Below are positions 7,267 through 16,567 of a stretch of DNA of 64,000 nt, one piece after another; within the stretch, counting starts at the first letter, position 1, and every line of letters starts with the position of its first letter. The translations under genes were made by a program, and so were the position numbers. The stretch spans positions 3,545,001 through 3,609,000 of the forward strand of contig NZ_CP101417.1 of NCBI RefSeq assembly GCF_024339125.1. Reading direction: 5' to 3'. The notes beneath the pieces are model-generated. The model was not told the origin of the DNA. It ran no database searches and saw only the letters and a program-made list of their open reading frames with translations. Source of the stretch: Xanthomonas hortorum (lineage in GTDB: Bacteria > Pseudomonadota > Gammaproteobacteria > Xanthomonadales > Xanthomonadaceae).

Positions 7267-9006
7267 ATGTGCATCGCTGAGATGCAGACCTCCATCCCCC
7301 GCGATCGCAGGCGTGCCAGCTTGCGCACGTTCGTCGGCACGCTGGTGCCTGCAGACCTGCCAACCATCGCGCTCTATGTCGCCCTGTCGCTGGCGGCTGC
7401 ATTGGCAGGCAGCATCGTGGCGGTCTGCCTGGTCCCCTTGGTGCAGCCTGGCCATGGCGTGCAATTGGCCGGCTATCGGTTGGCGTTGCCTGATGGTCTG
7501 GCGATGCAGACGGCGCTGTTTGCCGGCGTCAGCCTGGTATTTGCCGCACTGCGATGGCACAGCGCGCGGCTGGCCGCACGGCTGACCAGCCGCTACGCAA
7601 TCGGGCTGCGCCGTCGCGTGCATGCCGCGTTGATCGACGCACCGTTGCCAGCCTTGTCCGGCGCCAGTTCGGCAGAAATCGCCAACGTACTCACCTACAA
7701 CATCGAAATCGCCACACAAGGGTTCAGCGCGGTGCTGCAACTGCTGGTGGCCGGCATGACGGCGCTGGTGAGCATCTGCATTGCCGTGCTGATCGCACCC
7801 GCGCTGGTGCTGGCGATGCCGTTGCTGCTCGCCCTGGCCTGGTTGGGCTTGCGCATCTCCAGCAGCGACAGGCAGGCGCGCATCAGCCGCGACTACGTGG
7901 CCGACATGACGCAGTTGTTCTGGTTGAGCGAAGACTTCCCGCGTCGTCTGCGGCATGTGCGCTCGTTCCAGCGCGAAGACGTCGAAAGCCGACATTACGA
8001 GCGCATTTCCACGCGGCTGGGGCAGGGCTATGCGCAACAGCAGGAGCTGGTGGCGGGCAGCCGCTTGGTGCTCGAACTCACTGCCGTGGCCGCGATCGCC
8101 GGCATTCTGGTGCTGGCCAATCTGTGGCAGGGCGCCGACCGCGCCGCGCTGATCACCGTCAGCCTGCTGCTCGGGCGCTTGCTGCCGTATCTGGTCACCA
8201 CGCGGCAAAGCGTGCAGCAACTGCGCTCGGCCTGGCCGGCGCTGCAATTGTGGCGGCGCTATGTGGAACTGGGCACCACGCCCACGCACGCATCAGCCGA
8301 GACGGCAGTGCCATTGCCCGCAGCGCTGCATATCGAACACATCGGCCTGGCACCGCCGCTGCCCAGGCTCGATCTCGGTCCGATGATTCTGCTGCCAGGC
8401 GAAATGACCTTGGTCGTCGGGCCGTCCGGTATCGGCAAGAGCAGTCTGATGGATGTGCTTTCCGGGCAGACCCCGCCCGCACAGTTCACCGCGCATATGG
8501 CCGGGCGCCGGCTGGATTTCGGCGCGTATCGCACGTTGGTTCGGCATAGCGCCTACATCGGCCAGGGCGTGCGGCCATGGCAGCGCAGCGTGCGCGATTG
8601 TCTGGACTGGGCGCTGCCCGGCACAGCGGATGCACGCATGTGGGAGGTGTTGGGCGATGTCGGTTTGAGCGTGCGCCTGCAGCGCGACGGTCAAGGTCTG
8701 GACACGCCGATCAATGGCCCGGAGGGACGCCTGTCCGGTGGCGAATCGCAGCGCTTGTTGTTGGCGCAAGTGCTGTTGCGCCAACCGACCCTGGCGGTGT
8801 TGGACGAAGCCACCAGTGCGCTGGACGCGGATGCCGAACAGCAGGTGTTGTGCACGCTACGCCAGCGTCTGCCGCAGACCGTGTTGGTGGTGGTCTCGCA
8901 CCGCACCAGCCTGGCCGCAGTGGCCGATCGTACGGTTGCGCTCGGCGTCGTGCTTGCTGCGCAGGCAGCTGTCAAAGTCGATGCAGTTGCAAGCTCGCGC
9001 GCGTAA
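7267..9006 (+). CDS. ABC exporter with fused membrane and ATPase domains
   Basis: This 579-residue half-transporter has about six hydrophobic membrane segments in residues 30-340 and a C-terminal ATPase. The ATPase shows Walker A GPSGIGKSS (from about residue 385), signature LSGGESQR, Walker B LAVLDEA and an H-loop VVVSHR. It should work as a homodimer in the inner membrane. Exporters of this form (McjD/MsbA-like) carry peptides or lipids out, and the neighbouring kinase and radical SAM enzyme make a tailored product plausible. ATG 7282 is an alternative start. There is no N-terminal peptidase domain, so leader cleavage, if any, is done elsewhere. Confidence 0.85.
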   Translation: MCIAEMQTSIPRDRRRASLRTFVGTLVPADLPTIALYVALSLAAALAGSIVAVCLVPLVQPGHGVQLAGYRLALPDGLAMQTALFAGVSLVFAALRWHSARLAARLTSRYAIGLRRRVHAALIDAPLPALSGASSAEIANVLTYNIEIATQGFSAVLQLLVAGMTALVSICIAVLIAPALVLAMPLLLALAWLGLRISSSDRQARISRDYVADMTQLFWLSEDFPRRLRHVRSFQREDVESRHYERISTRLGQGYAQQQELVAGSRLVLELTAVAAIAGILVLANLWQGADRAALITVSLLLGRLLPYLVTTRQSVQQLRSAWPALQLWRRYVELGTTPTHASAETAVPLPAALHIEHIGLAPPLPRLDLGPMILLPGEMTLVVGPSGIGKSSLMDVLSGQTPPAQFTAHMAGRRLDFGAYRTLVRHSAYIGQGVRPWQRSVRDCLDWALPGTADARMWEVLGDVGLSVRLQRDGQGLDTPINGPEGRLSGGESQRLLLAQVLLRQPTLAVLDEATSALDADAEQQVLCTLRQRLPQTVLVVVSHRTSLAAVADRTVALGVVLAAQAAVKVDAVASSRA

Positions 9007-9038
9007 TCGCTGCGCAGTTCAGTTGCGTCGGCACAGGA

Positions 9039-10445
9039 TTAACCGGCAATTTCTTCCAGCGCGCGATTGCGCGTACGCGGCCCGAACAGCGCAATCACGC
9101 TCGCCACGATCGACATGCTGATGACGATAAACGCCAGCACGCCATGGCTGCCGACCTGAGCAAGCAGCCAACCGATCAGCACGCTGCTCACGGCGGTGGA
9201 AAGACGGCTGAAGGAATAACAGAAACCTACTGCACGCGCGCGCAATCCGGTGGGGAACAGCTCGGCCTGGTAGCCGTGATAAGCGAAGCTCATCCAGGCA
9301 TTGCAGAACGCAATCATCGCCCCACACACCACCATGCCGGTCGCCTGATGCTGCTGCGAAAACAGCACGCCAAACAGCACTGCGCCCAACGCCGATGCGG
9401 TGATCTGCCACTTGTTTTCCCAGCGCTGCGCAAACCGCAACAACAGCAGCGGCGCCAACGGGTAGGCCAGCGAGATCGCAAAGGAATAGCCCAGGCTCTT
9501 GGTCACGCCGGTGCCTTGCGCCGAGATCAGTGCCGGCAGCCAATTGCCGAAACCGAAGAAGCCGATTGCCTGAAAGATATGGAACACCACCAGCATGCCG
9601 ATGCGCCCGCGATAGGGCGCTCGCCATAACAGCGATGCCTGGGTGTCGCTGTGTGCCAACGGCACCGCCCCCTGCTGCGGCATGGCCAATGGCGCGCCCA
9701 GATCGCGTTCGCAGCGCGCCTCCAGTTGGATCAGCACCGCGTCCGCTTCGGCATGGCGTCCTTGCGCCGCCAACCAACGTGCCGATTCCGGCAAACGGCT
9801 GCGCAGCCACCAGATCGCCAGCGCAAACACGCCACTCAGCAATACCACCCAACGCCAGCCGCTCACCCCCAGCGGTGCATGCGGCACCAGCAGCCAGGCG
9901 GTCAGCGCCACTGCCGGCACGGCCAGAAACTGCACGAAGAACGCAAACGCAAATGCGGCGCTACGCATATGCCGCGGCACCAATTCGGACAGGTAGGTGT
10001 CGATGGTGACCAGCTCGATGCCTAACCCGATCCCCACCACAAAGCGCAGCACGATGACGCCGGTGGCAGTGCTTTGCAGGCCCATCGCCACAGTGGCAGC
10101 GGTGTACCAGATCAACGCGAACGTAAAGACCAGCCGGCGCCCAAAACGATCGGCAAACGGACTCAGCAATGCGGCGCCGACAAACAGCCCCAGAAAGGTC
10201 GCTGCCGCAAACGCAGCCTGGTCGGACATGCCGAATACGCCATCCGCACCGCTGGCGAAGATGCCATCGCGGATCAGCCCGGGGCTGATGTAGGCGGTCT
10301 GGAACAGATCGTACAACTCGAAAAATCCGCCCAGCGCGAGCAAGCCAACCAGCCGCCACAGCGTGGCACTGGCCGGCAGCCGATCGATGCGCGCCGCGAT
10401 CTGCGCAGCGCCGGAAGCAGGGTCAAGCGGAGCGGTCAAAGCCAT
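9039..10445 (-). CDS. MFS transporter, sugar/organic acid porter type
   Basis: The 468-residue protein has about twelve hydrophobic helices. The MFS motif 'SPFADRFGRRLVF' lies between helices 2 and 3, and 'RFVVGIGLGIELVTIDTYLSELVPRHMRS' matches the sugar-porter/aromatic-acid type after helix 4. It likely moves a small organic solute through the inner membrane with protons. Substrate cannot be deduced. The gene converges with the ABC exporter (32 bases between stops) and stands alone, so it is probably not part of the accessory block. Confidence 0.85.
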   Translation of the reverse strand: MALTAPLDPASGAAQIAARIDRLPASATLWRLVGLLALGGFFELYDLFQTAYISPGLIRDGIFASGADGVFGMSDQAAFAAATFLGLFVGAALLSPFADRFGRRLVFTFALIWYTAATVAMGLQSTATGVIVLRFVVGIGLGIELVTIDTYLSELVPRHMRSAAFAFAFFVQFLAVPAVALTAWLLVPHAPLGVSGWRWVVLLSGVFALAIWWLRSRLPESARWLAAQGRHAEADAVLIQLEARCERDLGAPLAMPQQGAVPLAHSDTQASLLWRAPYRGRIGMLVVFHIFQAIGFFGFGNWLPALISAQGTGVTKSLGYSFAISLAYPLAPLLLLRFAQRWENKWQITASALGAVLFGVLFSQQHQATGMVVCGAMIAFCNAWMSFAYHGYQAELFPTGLRARAVGFCYSFSRLSTAVSSVLIGWLLAQVGSHGVLAFIVISMSIVASVIALFGPRTRNRALEEIAG

Positions 10446-10812
10446 TGTTATGCAGCGCGGTCAGTTCGGCATTCATCATAGCCAGCCATCTGACGGGTCA
10501 GTAGCTGTGCTTCGCGGCGCGCTCAACGCATTCGCGCACCAGCAGCCACAGGCATCTAAAAGCCCCTCTAAAAGCCCCTCTCCTGCGGGGCGAGGCCCTA
10601 GCAATAGTTGAGCACACCAAGCTTCGCACGCACCCTCATCCGCCCCTGCGGGGCACCTTCTCCCGAGGGGAGAAGGAAGTAAAGCTTCCATAAACCATCC
10701 CCGCTGTTCGACCACTGGAATGCTGTAATCCCCTCAGCGCCACCTGAGCGGGTAGCAATGCCGGCCGGCCAGCCCCATCTCTTGCACATCATTCATTCCC
10801 CGGAGTCATCCG
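10446..10812. other. Non-coding gap with repeats
   Basis: This 367-base gap lies between divergent genes. It contains a duplicated AAAAGCCCCTCT stretch near 10556-10578, GC-rich hairpin-forming bases, and one copy of the recurring 44-base repeat listed separately. Promoters for both neighbours should be here but none is clear. Confidence 0.6.
10633..10676 (+). repeat. REP-like 44-base palindromic repeat, copy 1
   Basis: The unit starts CCCTCATCCGCCCCTGCGGG and ends with a hairpin CCTTCTCCCGAGGGGAGAAGG. The same unit occurs inverted at 19298-19341 and, in variant form, at 23616-23659. It is intergenic in all three places. Confidence 0.8.
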
Positions 10813-11814
10813 ATGACGCCCATTTCCGTGCTCGACCTGGCGCCGGTCTGCGAAGGCAGCGACACCACCCACGCCTTCGCCAACATGCTCGATCTGGCCC
10901 AGCACGCCGAGCGCTGGGGCTATCAGCGTTATTGGCTGGCCGAGCACCACAACATGCCGGGCATCGCCAGCGCCGCCACTGCGGTGCTGATCGGTCATGT
11001 GGCCGGTGGCACCAAGACCATCCGCGTCGGCGCTGGCGGCATCATGCTGCCCAACCATGCGCCGCTGCAGGTGGCCGAACAGTTCGGCACGCTGGCGTCG
11101 TTGTATCCGCAGCGCATCGACCTGGGCCTGGGCCGTGCGCCCGGTACCGACCAGCCCACCGCGCGCGCCTTGCGCCGCTATTTCGACAGTGCCGATCACT
11201 TCCCGCAGGACGTGGCCGAGCTGCTGCGCTACTTCGCACCGGCGGTGCCGGGGCAACTGGTGCAGGCCGTGCCGGGCGCCGGGCTGGACGTGCCGGTATG
11301 GTTGCTGGGCTCCAGCCTGTTCAGTGCACGGCTGGCCGCAGCGATGGGCCTGTCGTTCGCGTTCGCCTCGCACTTCGCGCCCGATGCGATGGACGAAGCC
11401 GTGGCCATCTACCGCCGCGAGTTCCGCCCGTCCGCACAGTTGGCCAGGCCGCACGTGATGCTGGCCTTGAACGTGGTGGCCGCCGAGACCGAGGCGCAGG
11501 CGCGTCGCCTGTTTACTACCCAGCAGCAGAGTTTCGTGAACCTGCGTCGCGGCAAGCCGGGCAAGATTCCCGCGCCGATCGACGATATCGACAGCTTCTG
11601 GCAGCCGCATGAACGTGCCGGTGTCGAGCGCGCGTTGGCCTGCACGGTGCTGGGCGATGCCGAGCAGATCGCGCAGGGCGTGGCCGAGTTCATCGACCGC
11701 CACACGCCGGACGAGCTGTTGTTCACCGCCAACATCTACGACCATGCCGCGCGTCTGCGCTCGTTCGAAATCGCCGCCATCGCCTGCCGCGAAATGGACG
11801 TGACCACTGCGTGA
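10813..11814 (+). CDS. Luciferase-like flavin-dependent oxidoreductase (YhbW-like)
   Basis: The 333-residue protein has the bacterial-luciferase barrel features of the single-subunit group. These are '[12 protein letters not shown]' at the N-terminus, '[26 protein letters not shown]' (about residues 41-66), '[22 protein letters not shown]' and '[14 protein letters not shown]'-type sequence. It would use reduced flavin to oxidise or reduce an unknown compound. It is followed 60 bases later by a small flavin-binding protein gene on the same strand, and the two may be cotranscribed. The physiological substrate is not known for this subfamily. Confidence 0.85.
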   Translation: MTPISVLDLAPVCEGSDTTHAFANMLDLAQHAERWGYQRYWLAEHHNMPGIASAATAVLIGHVAGGTKTIRVGAGGIMLPNHAPLQVAEQFGTLASLYPQRIDLGLGRAPGTDQPTARALRRYFDSADHFPQDVAELLRYFAPAVPGQLVQAVPGAGLDVPVWLLGSSLFSARLAAAMGLSFAFASHFAPDAMDEAVAIYRREFRPSAQLARPHVMLALNVVAAETEAQARRLFTTQQQSFVNLRRGKPGKIPAPIDDIDSFWQPHERAGVERALACTVLGDAEQIAQGVAEFIDRHTPDELLFTANIYDHAARLRSFEIAAIACREMDVTTA

Positions 11815-11874
11815 TTCACGTCGCTTTGCGCGGCGATCCGCTCAGATGTGTGCACATCTATTGGGAAGACCAGC

Positions 11875-12375
11875 ATGCACCTTCAGCAACGCAGCGAGAG
11901 CATCAAGCAGTTGGCGGAATTGATCCGCGGCGTGGACATTGCGATGTTCACCACCGTCTCGGCCGACGGCAAGTTGGTGAGCCGGCCGTTGGGCACGCAG
12001 GAAGTCGAGTTCGATGGCGACCTGTGGTTCGCCACCGCTGCCGATAGCCCGAAGGTGGCAGAGATTGCCGCCGACCCGCGCGTCAATGTGGCGTACGCCT
12101 CGGCGTCGAAGAACAGCTATGTGTCGGTCGCCGGTACCGCACGCGTGGTCAATGACCGCGCCAAGATCGATGAACTCTGGTCGCCGGCAATGAGGGTGTT
12201 TTTTCCGGGCGGCAAGGACGACCCCAATCTGCGTCTGATCCACGTGCGCGCCGAATCGGCCGAATACTGGGACGGCCCGAGCGGGCTGCTGGGCAAGGCG
12301 CTGTACTTCGTGATGACGGCAGTCACCGACGACACGGGCAGCCTGTCAGACAACCGTGTGGTCGATCTGAAGTAA
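11875..12375 (+). CDS. Pyridoxamine 5'-phosphate oxidase-fold general stress protein
   Basis: The protein is 166 residues from ATG 11875. The split-barrel flavin-binding pattern is visible: 'IAMFTTVSADGKLVSRPLGTQEVEFDGDLWFATAADSPKVAEI', then 'VNVAYASASKNSYVSVAGTARVVNDRAKIDELW', then 'RVHAESAEYWDGPSG'-like sequence. This is the FMN-binding general-stress-protein-26 type rather than true PdxH. It lies directly downstream of the luciferase-like gene. Role in the cell is likely stress-related flavin or cofactor binding, by family inference. Confidence 0.85.
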   Translation: MHLQQRSESIKQLAELIRGVDIAMFTTVSADGKLVSRPLGTQEVEFDGDLWFATAADSPKVAEIAADPRVNVAYASASKNSYVSVAGTARVVNDRAKIDELWSPAMRVFFPGGKDDPNLRLIHVRAESAEYWDGPSGLLGKALYFVMTAVTDDTGSLSDNRVVDLK

Positions 12376-12410
12376 CGGCGACCGATCAGGTGTGCCGATC
12401 GCCTCGCGCA

Positions 12411-13082
12411 TCAGCGCCAGGCGACCGGCCACCAATCGCGCACCAGATCCAGCAACTGGTCGGAAGTGACCCCGAACACCGCCACCGACACCAGCGCCGC
12501 CGCCCAGCCTACCAACAGCAAAGCGCCATCGCGCTCCAGCAGGGCCAGCGCGAACAACAGCAGGATCAGGCCGAAAATGTAGTTGGTGAACGGGATCGGC
12601 AGCGTCAGCAAGATGCCGACCAGCACCAGCAGCAAGCCGGTGAACACCTGCGCCGGAATACGATCCAGCATGCCGTGCAAACGCGGCTTGAGCAGCCGAT
12701 CCAGGCGTTGCAACGTCGGTGCAAGCCGCGCAACGAAACGCTGGCTGGTACTGCGGCGCGGCCCACGATCGCCGATGAAACGCGGCACCCACGGCTTGCG
12801 CAGGCAGCACATCATCTGCACGCCGATCAGCACTGTCAGCGGGCCGCTGATGCCACCGGCCACGCCGGGAATCGGGATGAAGGAGGGCAGGATCGCCAGA
12901 AACAGGAACACGCCGAACGCGCTCTGCTGCAGATCGGCCAGAATCTCGCGCACACGCAACACATGATTCGGGTCGCCCTCGCTGAAGGCTGCCAGCAGGC
13001 TGCGGATGCCTTCATTGCGATACCGCATGTGTTCGCCGCCGGAATCATCGGATGGCGGCGCGCCGTTATCCGACGATGTCAT
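12411..13082 (-). CDS. ExoD family membrane protein
   Basis: The product is 223 residues from ATG 13082, which I prefer to ATG 13094 because AGGA sits five bases before it. The family pattern is 'FGVFLFLAILPSFIPIPGVAGGISGPLTVLIGVQMM' followed by paired hydrophobic helices (about four membrane segments, residues 50-215). ExoD proteins were linked to exopolysaccharide synthesis in rhizobia, but the molecular role is unclear. The start overlaps the end of the CNNM/CBS gene by 17 bases, so the two are probably cotranscribed. Confidence 0.85.
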   Translation of the reverse strand: MTSSDNGAPPSDDSGGEHMRYRNEGIRSLLAAFSEGDPNHVLRVREILADLQQSAFGVFLFLAILPSFIPIPGVAGGISGPLTVLIGVQMMCCLRKPWVPRFIGDRGPRRSTSQRFVARLAPTLQRLDRLLKPRLHGMLDRIPAQVFTGLLLVLVGILLTLPIPFTNYIFGLILLLFALALLERDGALLLVGWAAALVSVAVFGVTSDQLLDLVRDWWPVAWR

Positions 13083-14406
13083 CGCTGTCCTCATCGCCGA
13101 TGCGGCTCAGCAACAGCTTGTCCACGCGCGCCCCATCCAGATCCACGATCTCGATGCGCCAGCCGGCCCAATCGAAGAATTCGCCGGCCTGCGGAATACG
13201 TCCGAAGTAGTAGATGCACAGCCCGGCGAGCGTGTGGTAATCGCCTTCGTCGGCTTCGGGCAGTTCGGCGCCCAGCACTTCGCGCAGTTCTTCCACCGGC
13301 AGCGACCCGTCGATCAGTAACGAACCGTCGGCGCGCGTGATCACCAGCGCGTCTTCGTCGGTGTTTTCCACTGCCTGCAGCCGGCCGACCACCGCGCCCA
13401 TCAGGTCGCTGATGGTCACCAGGCCGCGGATTTCGCCGTATTCGTCCACCACCAGGGCCATCGACTGCTGTTCTTCGCGAAAGATCTCCAGCAGCTTCAT
13501 CGCATGCGTGGATTCGGACACGAACAAGGTGTCGCGCAGCGCCTGGAACAGGTTCTCGCCGTGCCCGCCCATGCGAGTGACCAGCGATTTGACTTCCAGC
13601 ACGCCAGCAATGTCCTGGTCGCTGCCGCGATACACCGGGTAACGCGAGAACTCATGCTCGCGCATCATCTGCAGGTTGCGTTCCGGCTCGGCATTGGCAT
13701 CCAGCCAGGCGATGCGGTTACGCGGCGTCATCAGGCTGTCGGCGGTGCGGTCGCCCAGCCGCATCACCCGATTCATCATGTCGCGCTCGTGCGCGTCGAT
13801 CACGCCGGCCTCGTGGCTTTCGGCCACCAGCATGCGGATCTCTTCTTCGGTCACCGATGCCGATTCGTCCTTGCCCATGCCCAGCATGCGCAGCACCAAC
13901 CGGGTCGAGCGCGCCAGCACCCACACGCCGGGTGCGGCAATCTTTGCCAGCCACGCCATCGGCACCGCCACCACGCCGGCAATGTCTTCGGAATTGCGCA
14001 GCGCCAGCCGTTTGGGGACCAGTTCGCCGAAGATCAGCGTCAGGAAGGTGATCAAGGCTACCGCCAGCGTGCTGCCGATTACCGCCGAATACGGTTTGGG
14101 GTCGCCAACCAGCGAGAAAGTGGCCGACAGCGCGGGGAAGGCCAACTGCAGCCGCTCGCCGATCGCCTCGCCGATGGCTTCGCCGCCGAACAGGCCGGTC
14201 AGGATGCCGATCGAGGTGATGCCGATCTGCACCGTGGACAGAAAGTTTTCCGGGCTTTCGGCCAATGCCAGGGCCCGCGCGGCGCGCTTGCTGGAGCCGG
14301 CCATCTGCTTCAGGCGGCTCTTGCGCGAGGTCATCAGCGACATCTCCGACATGGCGAAGAAACCGTTCAACAAAATCAGCGCGATAACGATCAGAAACTC
14401 AACCAC
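13066..14406 (-). CDS. CNNM/CBS-domain membrane protein (hemolysin-C/CorC-like ion transporter)
   Basis: The 446-residue protein has an N-terminal DUF21/CNNM membrane domain (residues 1-190; LILLNGFFAMSEMSLMTSRKSRLKQM and later 'LIFGELVPKRLALRN'). A tandem CBS pair follows at about 205-330 ('SLMTPRNRIAWLD' and 'MALVVDEYGEIRGLVTISDLM'), then a C-terminal CorC_HlyC domain to 435. Such proteins are associated with magnesium or cobalt efflux; the 'hemolysin' name is historical. The downstream exoD overlaps its end. Confidence 0.9.
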   Translation of the reverse strand: MVEFLIVIALILLNGFFAMSEMSLMTSRKSRLKQMAGSSKRAARALALAESPENFLSTVQIGITSIGILTGLFGGEAIGEAIGERLQLAFPALSATFSLVGDPKPYSAVIGSTLAVALITFLTLIFGELVPKRLALRNSEDIAGVVAVPMAWLAKIAAPGVWVLARSTRLVLRMLGMGKDESASVTEEEIRMLVAESHEAGVIDAHERDMMNRVMRLGDRTADSLMTPRNRIAWLDANAEPERNLQMMREHEFSRYPVYRGSDQDIAGVLEVKSLVTRMGGHGENLFQALRDTLFVSESTHAMKLLEIFREEQQSMALVVDEYGEIRGLVTISDLMGAVVGRLQAVENTDEDALVITRADGSLLIDGSLPVEELREVLGAELPEADEGDYHTLAGLCIYYFGRIPQAGEFFDWAGWRIEIVDLDGARVDKLLLSRIGDEDSDDIVG

Positions 14407-14611
14407 GGGCGTCTTCCCCGGTCAGTGAAGGGGAGGGCGGGCGAGCACTAGGTTGGCCGGCGCGCACGAGGGCGGGGCGGCAACGGGAGGGTAGGGGGTC
14501 GTCTTCCATAGGGTGCACCCGAAGGCGCGCGAGCATGTTAGCAAACCGCAGGGTGGTTCGAGCCGGGAAATGCGCATGTGAAGGCCGCCCCAGGCACCGA
14601 GATATCCAGAC

Positions 14612-14629
14612 ACGTCATGGAACGGTCAT
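14612..14629 (+). promoter_or_regulatory. Possible PHO box upstream of the DUF47-Pit pair
   Basis: Two 7-base half sites, ACGTCAT (14612-14618) and CGGTCAT (14623-14629), are spaced by four bases, the 11-base period of PhoB sites (consensus CTGTCAT). They match the consensus at 5/7 and 6/7 positions. A CATAAT element (14627-14632) overlaps the second half, so binding there would be expected to hinder rather than help RNA polymerase. Chance occurrence is possible. Confidence 0.4.
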
Positions 14630-14680
14630 AATTCGCCCTCGGCGTCCGTCTCTCCCTCGACGGCAGGAAGTTCTTCACCC

Positions 14681-15307
14681 ATGTTCTCGTTGCAGACCAT
14701 CTTCGGTTCCGGCAAGCAGTTCTATGCGCTTCTGAACGAAGCGGCGCAGGCCGCCTACGACAGCACCAAGGCCTTGCACGCCATGATGCGCACGTCCGAC
14801 CGCCAACCCGCGCTGGACGCCTTCAAGCTGGCCCGCCTGCGCGAACGCGCCGCCTCGGACAAGATCGGCCAGGCGCTGGTGGACAGCTTCATGACCCCGA
14901 TCGAGCGCGAGGACATCGAAGCGCTGGGTTCGGCGCTGTACAAGATCCCCAAGCAGGTCGAGAAATTCGCCGACCGCTATTCGCTGGCCACCAAGCATCT
15001 GGAGCACATCGACTTCGCGCCGCGCGCGGCGATGCTGGAACAGGCTGCGGCCGTCGTGGTGGAGATGGTGACCGACCTGCCGCAGATGAACATCGATCGC
15101 ATGACCGCGCTCAACGACAAGCTGCGCATGCTGGAAAACGAAGCCGACCGGCTGATGCTCGAGCTGTATCGCGACATCTATTCCGGCCGCCTGGACACGC
15201 TGCAGATGTTCCTGCTCAAGGAATTCTTCGAGATTCTGGAAAAGGCCATCGACCGTTGCCGCGAGGCAGGGGTGGTGGTGTACCAGATCGTGCTGAAGAA
15301 CAGCTGA
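14681..15307 (+). CDS. DUF47 (PhoU-like) accessory protein of the Pit phosphate transporter
   Basis: The 208-residue, mostly helical protein fits the DUF47/PhoU_div family: 'FGSGKQFYALLNEAAQAAYDSTKALHAMM' at the start, 'FMTPIEREDIEALGSALYKIPKQVEKFADRY' in the middle and a long charged C-terminal helix. Family members regulate or assemble with a Pit transporter. Pit follows nine bases later on the same strand, which fits a two-gene operon. It acts at the inner cytoplasmic face. Confidence 0.9.
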   Translation: MFSLQTIFGSGKQFYALLNEAAQAAYDSTKALHAMMRTSDRQPALDAFKLARLRERAASDKIGQALVDSFMTPIEREDIEALGSALYKIPKQVEKFADRYSLATKHLEHIDFAPRAAMLEQAAAVVVEMVTDLPQMNIDRMTALNDKLRMLENEADRLMLELYRDIYSGRLDTLQMFLLKEFFEILEKAIDRCREAGVVVYQIVLKNS

Positions 15308-15316
15308 GGTCGCCGC

Positions 15317-16444
15317 GTGCTTACCCTAGTTCTGGTGGTGATCCTGGCGGCGTTGGTATTCGAATTCATCAACGGCTTCCACGACACCGCCAACTCCATC
15401 GCTACCGTGGTCGCCACCAAGGTGTTGTCGCCGGGTTGGGCGGTCATGCTGGCCGCCGGTATGAACCTCATCGGCGCGCTCACCGGCACCGCCGTGGCGC
15501 TGACGATCGCCTCCGGCCTGCTCAACACCAACGTGGTCGAGGTCACCCCGCAGGTGATTCTGTGCGCGCTGCTGGGCGGCATCATCTGGAACCTGATCAC
15601 CTGGTGGAAGGGCCTGCCGTCGTCGTCTTCGCACGCCTTGATCGGTGGCCTGTGCGGCGCCGGCCTGGCTGCGGCGCACAACAACTGGGACGCGCTGATC
15701 TGGTCGGAGAACATCGGCAACTGGGCCAAGAACAAGGGCCTGTTGTGGAAGGTGTTCGTGCCGATGATCACCTCGCCGATCGCCGGCTTCCTGCTCGGCA
15801 TCGTGGTGATGCTGCTGCTGTGGGCGATCATCGCCGGCATGGCCAAACTCGGCGGGCCGATCGGCCGGCTGGCGCGTCCGCGCTGGGTCAACGCCTTCTT
15901 CGGCAAGGCGCAGATCGCCTCGGCCGCCTACATGGGGTATGCGCACGGCCACAACGACGCGCAGAAGACCATGGGCATCATCGCCATGACCCTGATCGGC
16001 GCGCAGTCGGCCGGTGCACTGGACGATCTGCCGAGCTGGCTGAGCTTCCTGCATCCGGGTACCGGCATTGGAGCCGGCGACGGCATCCCGATGTGGATCG
16101 TGCTGACCTGCGCGGTGGTGATGGCCGCCGGTACCGCCTCGGGCGGCTGGAAGATCATCAAGACGCTCGGCCACAAGATGGTCAAGCTGCACCCCATCCA
16201 CGGCTTTGCCGCAGAAACCAGCTCGGCGACCGTGCTCACCGTGGCCGCGCATTTCGGCATGCCGGTATCGACCACGCACAGCATTTCCACCGCGATCATG
16301 GGCGTGGGCTTTGCCAAGAATCCACGCTCGCTGCGGCTGGGCGTGATCGAGCGCATCGTCTGGGCCTGGATTTTGACCATCCCGGCCGCTGGCGGCGTCG
16401 CGTATCTGATTCTGCGTTGCTTCGAATGGTTTGGCTGGACCTGA
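15317..16444 (+). CDS. pit: Low-affinity inorganic phosphate transporter (PiT family)
   Basis: The 375-residue membrane protein carries the two duplicated PiT signature motifs. They are 'FEFINGFHDTANSIATVV' near residue 15 and a second copy 'AYMGYAHGHNDAQKTMG' near residue 205, plus 'SSSHALIGGLCGAGLA' and 'VSTTHSISTAIMGVG'. It carries phosphate (usually as a metal-phosphate complex) with protons through the inner membrane. The start is GTG 15317, nine bases after the DUF47 gene stop. Regulation may involve the PHO-box-like element before the operon. Confidence 0.95.
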   Translation: MLTLVLVVILAALVFEFINGFHDTANSIATVVATKVLSPGWAVMLAAGMNLIGALTGTAVALTIASGLLNTNVVEVTPQVILCALLGGIIWNLITWWKGLPSSSSHALIGGLCGAGLAAAHNNWDALIWSENIGNWAKNKGLLWKVFVPMITSPIAGFLLGIVVMLLLWAIIAGMAKLGGPIGRLARPRWVNAFFGKAQIASAAYMGYAHGHNDAQKTMGIIAMTLIGAQSAGALDDLPSWLSFLHPGTGIGAGDGIPMWIVLTCAVVMAAGTASGGWKIIKTLGHKMVKLHPIHGFAAETSSATVLTVAAHFGMPVSTTHSISTAIMGVGFAKNPRSLRLGVIERIVWAWILTIPAAGGVAYLILRCFEWFGWT

Positions 16445-16567
16445 GCGCTGTCGTAGCCTGGTCACCTCGGTCGGCGACGATACGGCGCTGATTGCGGGTG
16501 GTCCTGTTGCAGGTCATCCCGTTCGACACTGATGTTCTAACGCGTTCTGCCTGAGGAAAACGCGCCG

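Noticed and set aside
6211..8289. 692-codon minus-strand frame opposite kinase and exporter
   Set aside because: Composition (Gln, His and Arg rich) is typical of antisense frames in this GC-rich genome, and the plus-strand genes carry complete P-loop motifs.
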